The notes under the pieces: model-generated | Database searches by the model: none | What the model was told of the DNA's origin: nothing | The model's input: only the letters and a program-made list of their open reading frames with translations | Position numbers and translations under genes: made by a program | Source: JACJXF01 sp964349045 | Lineage (GTDB): Bacteria; Bacteroidota; Bacteroidia; Bacteroidales; GCA-2748055 | Reading direction: 5' to 3' | DNA: 18,739 nucleotides | Assembly: GCA_964349045.1 (NCBI GenBank) | Contig: CAYGFI010000099.1 | Location: 1-18,739, forward strand | In this document: piece by piece, positions 15,921-18,739 of the stretch | How positions within the stretch are numbered: position 1 is the first letter of the stretch | Layout: each line of letters begins with the position of its first letter

Positions 15921-17584
15921 TTCTGGTGTTGTATCACAAGCAAACGTTTTCTTTCCCGGATATTCCCTTTACTGAATTCGAGAATATACAACCCCTGTTC
16001 CAGAAAGGAAACATCAAAAGTAATTCTTTGCTCATCGGTAATTGTGTATTGAATCATTCTTTTCCCGGTAACAGTAAAGATGGAAAGCATTCCTCCGGAA
16101 ATGTCAAGACTGTCAGTTTCAAAAGTCGCCAGACCATCGGTCGGGTTCGGGAACAAAGTAAAATGCTCCGCATATTTGGTTGTATCGATTGGTATGGTAT
16201 CATTAACGCCAAATGGGTCGAAGCCCTTAAGGTTTGTGATGCCTGAATTAACAGGGTCGAGCCAGTATTTAAGCTGTTTAGACGAATTCGGGTAATAGTC
16301 CCAACCCATGTGAAATTTAGAAAAGTAGTCGTTAACCGGATTTGTACAATTTGCCTGGCCGCCTGTAAGATTTCCAACGATCAGCTTATTCTGATTAAAC
16401 AATGGCGCCCCGGATGATCCTCCCTCTGTAGTACCTATTTCCCATTTAGTTACCCTCCAGAATGCCTGAGGAACAGACTCATTATAAAGCCATGCAAGAT
16501 TAGAAGGAACAGGATCCTGGTATTCCGCTGTAACGGGATTATTTTCGATGCTGATTTTTTTTACATCTCCCTCAGGATGATGGATGCATACAGCATTGGA
16601 TGCGGGATTATCTGATATTGACCAGCCCGCGTAAAAGGGTTTATATACTTCAGGTGGCATTTCATATAATCGCAGCAGGGTGAAATCGATGCTATCGGAA
16701 GTTGCCAGCATAGTTGAGCCCGCGAGGGAATATGATGCCGATACGTATGTCATTTTACATGTGTCAACTTCGTAATCAAAAACAAACATTGCTGAATTAG
16801 CCCTGGACACGCTGTTTATACAATGATTTGCAGTAAGCATATAGGGAATTGTATCTTTTTTCGTGTTGTTAATGAGAGTGCCGGTGCAAAAAACAGAATT
16901 CGATCCTGATTTAACTGTGATGCGACAAACTGATTTTTTTATCAATTGCCAGTCAGCTCCTTCCGGACAATTTATATCCACATTGCAACTCCCGGAAGGG
17001 CCAAAATTATTTTCTTTTTTGCTGAAAATATCAATATATGCATGTGCCAGGCTACCGATCTGAAGGGAGCCATAATCAGTAATACCGGGTTCGGTCTGGA
17101 GTTCAATCACAAGTTCCTCCCCTTTTACAAAAGATGTAGGGAGGATTTGAGATTCGTTGTTATTCCGATAATTAAATCCCCCGAAAAAATAATCCTGGGA
17201 AGGAGGATAAATGAAAACCAGGCATCCGGGATTCAACCGGTATTTGCTGAAATCGATATTAACCCCGTAAGCGCCTTCAGATACCAGGTGTATCCGCCAG
17301 ACACGCTTACCGTCGGGCATTTCGTTCCATGCCCCGGAATTCTCAGGCGTAAGTTCAAGTGAATAATTCCAGGCAAATCTGAAAGGTTTTTTGCCTGAAA
17401 CAGCATCTTCAGAAAGGGATTCGTCAATGGCCTGTTGCATATCGAAACCCGCCAGAACAATTGGTTTTAGACCAGATTTCAATGAAGAATAAGGATAAGG
17501 TTTTCCTCCGTGAGGCAACTGTGAATGAACTGCCGGAAAAAGCCAGATCAATGTGAAAAATATATATAGTGAAACGGACTTCAT
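15917..17584 (-). CDS. T9SS-secreted lysyl-endopeptidase-like serine protease
   Basis: The 555-aa product has a signal peptide (1-21, ending AVHSQ), a prodomain (to about 197), a trypsin-fold catalytic domain (about 198-455) and a type IX secretion C-terminal domain (about 470-555: FTLFPNPTDG at the start, QGLYILEFSKG near the end). The triad is visible as His254 (TANHC), Asp300 (SIDFTLL) and Ser391 (TEGGSSGAPL). The segment SGSCNVDINCPEG at the predicted mature start, the IHHPEGD block and YWLDPVNSG closely match my memory of Achromobacter lysyl endopeptidase. Cys200/413, 206/276 and 233/255 could form its three disulfides, and Asp419 aligns with its Lys-specificity Asp. The protein should be exported and cell-surface bound or released. 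It lies downstream of the DUF4465 gene (134-nt gap, no clear terminator) and its stop codon overlaps the BtuF-like start codon. Confidence 0.9.
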   Translation of the reverse strand: MKSVSLYIFFTLIWLFPAVHSQLPHGGKPYPYSSLKSGLKPIVLAGFDMQQAIDESLSEDAVSGKKPFRFAWNYSLELTPENSGAWNEMPDGKRVWRIHLVSEGAYGVNIDFSKYRLNPGCLVFIYPPSQDYFFGGFNYRNNNESQILPTSFVKGEELVIELQTEPGITDYGSLQIGSLAHAYIDIFSKKENNFGPSGSCNVDINCPEGADWQLIKKSVCRITVKSGSNSVFCTGTLINNTKKDTIPYMLTANHCINSVSRANSAMFVFDYEVDTCKMTYVSASYSLAGSTMLATSDSIDFTLLRLYEMPPEVYKPFYAGWSISDNPASNAVCIHHPEGDVKKISIENNPVTAEYQDPVPSNLAWLYNESVPQAFWRVTKWEIGTTEGGSSGAPLFNQNKLIVGNLTGGQANCTNPVNDYFSKFHMGWDYYPNSSKQLKYWLDPVNSGITNLKGFDPFGVNDTIPIDTTKYAEHFTLFPNPTDGLATFETDSLDISGGMLSIFTVTGKRMIQYTITDEQRITFDVSFLEQGLYILEFSKGNIRERKRLLVIQHQK

Positions 17585-17718
17585 TAATCAAAATAGATAA
17601 TTCCCGAAGTTTAATGATTATTCAATTTGAAACTCCCGATAAACCGGAATAAGTTTTGAAAATTATTTAAAATCGGTTTTACCTTTCAACTTTACACTTT
17701 GAACTTTAAACTTATATC

Positions 17719-18459
17719 TTACTCCACCCATTCATTAACCAGGTTATCAATACAGACATATTTCGGAGTATTGATTCCCCAGACCGAAGTGTCGGAAGAA
17801 GCAAAGCTAAAAATAAGATATTTTACATAACCCGCGTTACTTAAATCGTAATATTCCCATTCCTTTGAAATATAGTCAAGTTCATTATTTTCAAAAGTGT
17901 AGTCGGCAAGAGGAATTGGATCAAAGGTTTGACGAATACCTTTATTGTTGACAACGGAAATATGAAGATCAAAATAATCAGGATCATTACCTGAATCCCC
18001 ACCGAATTTCTTTGCGAATTCATTACCATTTTTAATGGTATAATAGGTATAAGTGGAATTGGAAATACTTATGTTGGTGATTTTTGCAGGAATAATAAAT
18101 TCGATCGTATCGGCAGAATTGGAATAAAGCACACCGTATTTTTCGGAAGGACCGGCGCCGGATCCGGTGACCGAACTGTACTGATTTTCATAACCGGGAG
18201 TAAGATTATCAGTATGATTTGAAACGGCAAAACCCGACCAGCTTTTCCATTCGTTATTGTAGTATGTTTTAAAAATTGCATTAAGACTGGTAAAACCCCC
18301 TGAACCATCTGAGCCATTGTAAAATCCGTCTGCATTCAATTCAACAATTTCCTCGAATGAAACAGCATCACTTTTTGTGACTTTCTCCTCTTTATCGCAT
18401 GAAGACAGGCTAAATATGGCAACCGCCATTGAGACAACTAAAACATTAATTTTTTTCAT
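17719..18459 (-). CDS. DUF4465 surface lipoprotein, cobalamin-riboswitch-controlled
   Basis: The 246-aa product starts with a lipoprotein signal peptide (IFSLSSC, lipidated Cys21) followed by an acidic/charged DKEEK stretch of the type that sends Bacteroidota lipoproteins to the cell surface. The rest is one DUF4465 domain: DGFYNGSDGSGGF (44-56), WKSWSGFAVSNHTD (71-84), NEFAKKFGGDSGNDPDYFDL (146-165) and GINTPKYVCIDNL (228-240), probably a beta-sandwich. The frame is open upstream to 18699, but that extension is translated riboswitch, so the ATG at 18459 is chosen. DUF4465 proteins recur beside B12 riboswitches and BtuB genes in Bacteroidota, and some B12-binding lipoproteins (BtuH) may belong here. 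The link to BtuH is from memory and unverified. B12 capture is the likely role. Confidence 0.88.
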   Translation of the reverse strand: MKKINVLVVSMAVAIFSLSSCDKEEKVTKSDAVSFEEIVELNADGFYNGSDGSGGFTSLNAIFKTYYNNEWKSWSGFAVSNHTDNLTPGYENQYSSVTGSGAGPSEKYGVLYSNSADTIEFIIPAKITNISISNSTYTYYTIKNGNEFAKKFGGDSGNDPDYFDLHISVVNNKGIRQTFDPIPLADYTFENNELDYISKEWEYYDLSNAGYVKYLIFSFASSDTSVWGINTPKYVCIDNLVNEWVE

Positions 18460-18481
18460 GGTTACAAATTTAATGGTTAAT

Positions 18482-18532
18482 AATGAATTGACTAAACTGT
18501 CGTAATTCATTCGTTCGGGGGAGTAAACAGTT
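18482..18532 (-). promoter_or_regulatory. Possible riboswitch expression platform (interleaved hairpins)
   Basis: In the leader between the B12-box and the DUF4465 ATG, two inverted repeats interleave. AACTGT (18532-18527) can pair with ACAGTT (18500-18495), and AATGAATT (18511-18504) with AATTCATT (18489-18482). They can form as alternatives or as a pseudoknot. There is no U-tract, so control at the level of translation is more likely than termination. Confidence 0.35.
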
Positions 18533-18590
18533 GATGAAGTAATCATCTGGTCTCCGGCCTTTTTTCCCGAAAGCCTTGAAATATGACATA

Positions 18591-18739
18591 AACTGGCAGG
18601 TCTTCTGACTTTCCTTTTTCCGGAGGCCTTCCCATACGTCTGAGACGTACAGTGGCGGAGTAATCTCCCGAAAACATTAAGGATCACAGCAGCGGGCACT
18701 GTGCAGGTTTTTCACCTGCTTCCCTCTTCGTCCTGCAGT
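18591..18739 (-). promoter_or_regulatory. Cobalamin (vitamin B12) riboswitch, 5' end beyond window
   Basis: On the minus strand the conserved core is present in order. GAGGGAAGCAGGTG is the GGGAA...GGTG block (about 18727-18712). CAGTGCCCGCTGCTGTGA follows (18702-18685 region), then GCCACTGT (18656-18649), a variable hairpin ACGTCT/AGACGT, GGGAAGGC, and the B12-box AAGTCAGAAGACCTGCC (18611-18595). The order and spacing match the E. coli btuB leader. Only the 5' P1-P3 strand, perhaps 20-40 nt, is missing past the window edge. It should lower expression of the downstream DUF4465/protease/BtuF genes when cobalamin is abundant. About 130 nt separate the B12-box from the ATG at 18459. Confidence 0.95.

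Noticed and set aside
17585..17718. Terminator or promoter between the DUF4465 and protease genes
   Set aside because: There is only a weak, long-looped AAACCG/CGGTTT inverted repeat and degenerate AACTTT repeats; no TAnnTTTG element on the minus strand.
18460..18699. N-terminal extension of the DUF4465 protein to 18699
   Set aside because: It would translate the conserved core of the cobalamin riboswitch; the ATG at 18459 begins a textbook lipoprotein signal peptide.

Overview
The window is chromosomal DNA from a member of the Bacteroidota, probably Bacteroidales-like. The evidence is a secreted protease with a C-terminal type IX secretion (Por) sorting domain, DUF4465 and SusC-style lipoprotein features, Bacteroidota promoter elements (TAnnTTTG at -7), A-rich translation starts without clear Shine-Dalgarno sites, and moderate-to-low G+C. 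No phage, transposase, CRISPR array, rRNA or tRNA was found.

Left part (1-6400). The window opens inside an outer-membrane beta-barrel gene whose reading frame is open back to base 2. It is followed by truA (TTG start), which meets a leftward acyl-ACP thioesterase tail to tail with a 23-nt overlap. Upstream of the thioesterase lies a compact cluster of small GC-rich palindromes, including three head-to-tail copies of a 22-bp unit. Further right is a leftward operon of a TPR protein, a ComA-type phosphosulfolactate synthase and aroE, with an 11-nt overlap and an 18-nt gap.

Middle part (6400-12050). ffh and folD form a rightward housekeeping pair with a recognisable Bacteroidota promoter. argS runs leftward to meet them. 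The 423-bp region upstream of argS carries a 13-bp perfect hairpin with a U-tract (in the leftward sense) and a possible 18-codon ORF. A TTG-started GT4-like glycosyltransferase follows.

Right part (12100-18739). This is the most interesting section: a leftward vitamin B12 acquisition locus headed by a nearly complete cobalamin riboswitch that runs off the window edge. In transcription order it holds a DUF4465 surface lipoprotein, a T9SS-secreted serine protease resembling Achromobacter lysyl endopeptidase, a BtuF-like binding lipoprotein whose ATG overlaps the protease stop codon, an unknown 90-aa helical protein, a BtuC-type permease, a BtuD-type ATPase with an extra C-terminal domain, and a small two-helix membrane protein. 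The protease is translationally coupled to the binding protein, so a secreted endopeptidase appears built into a corrinoid uptake operon. The working idea is that it releases corrinoids from protein carriers, or processes surface uptake proteins, when B12 is scarce. No TonB-dependent BtuB receptor is present in the window.
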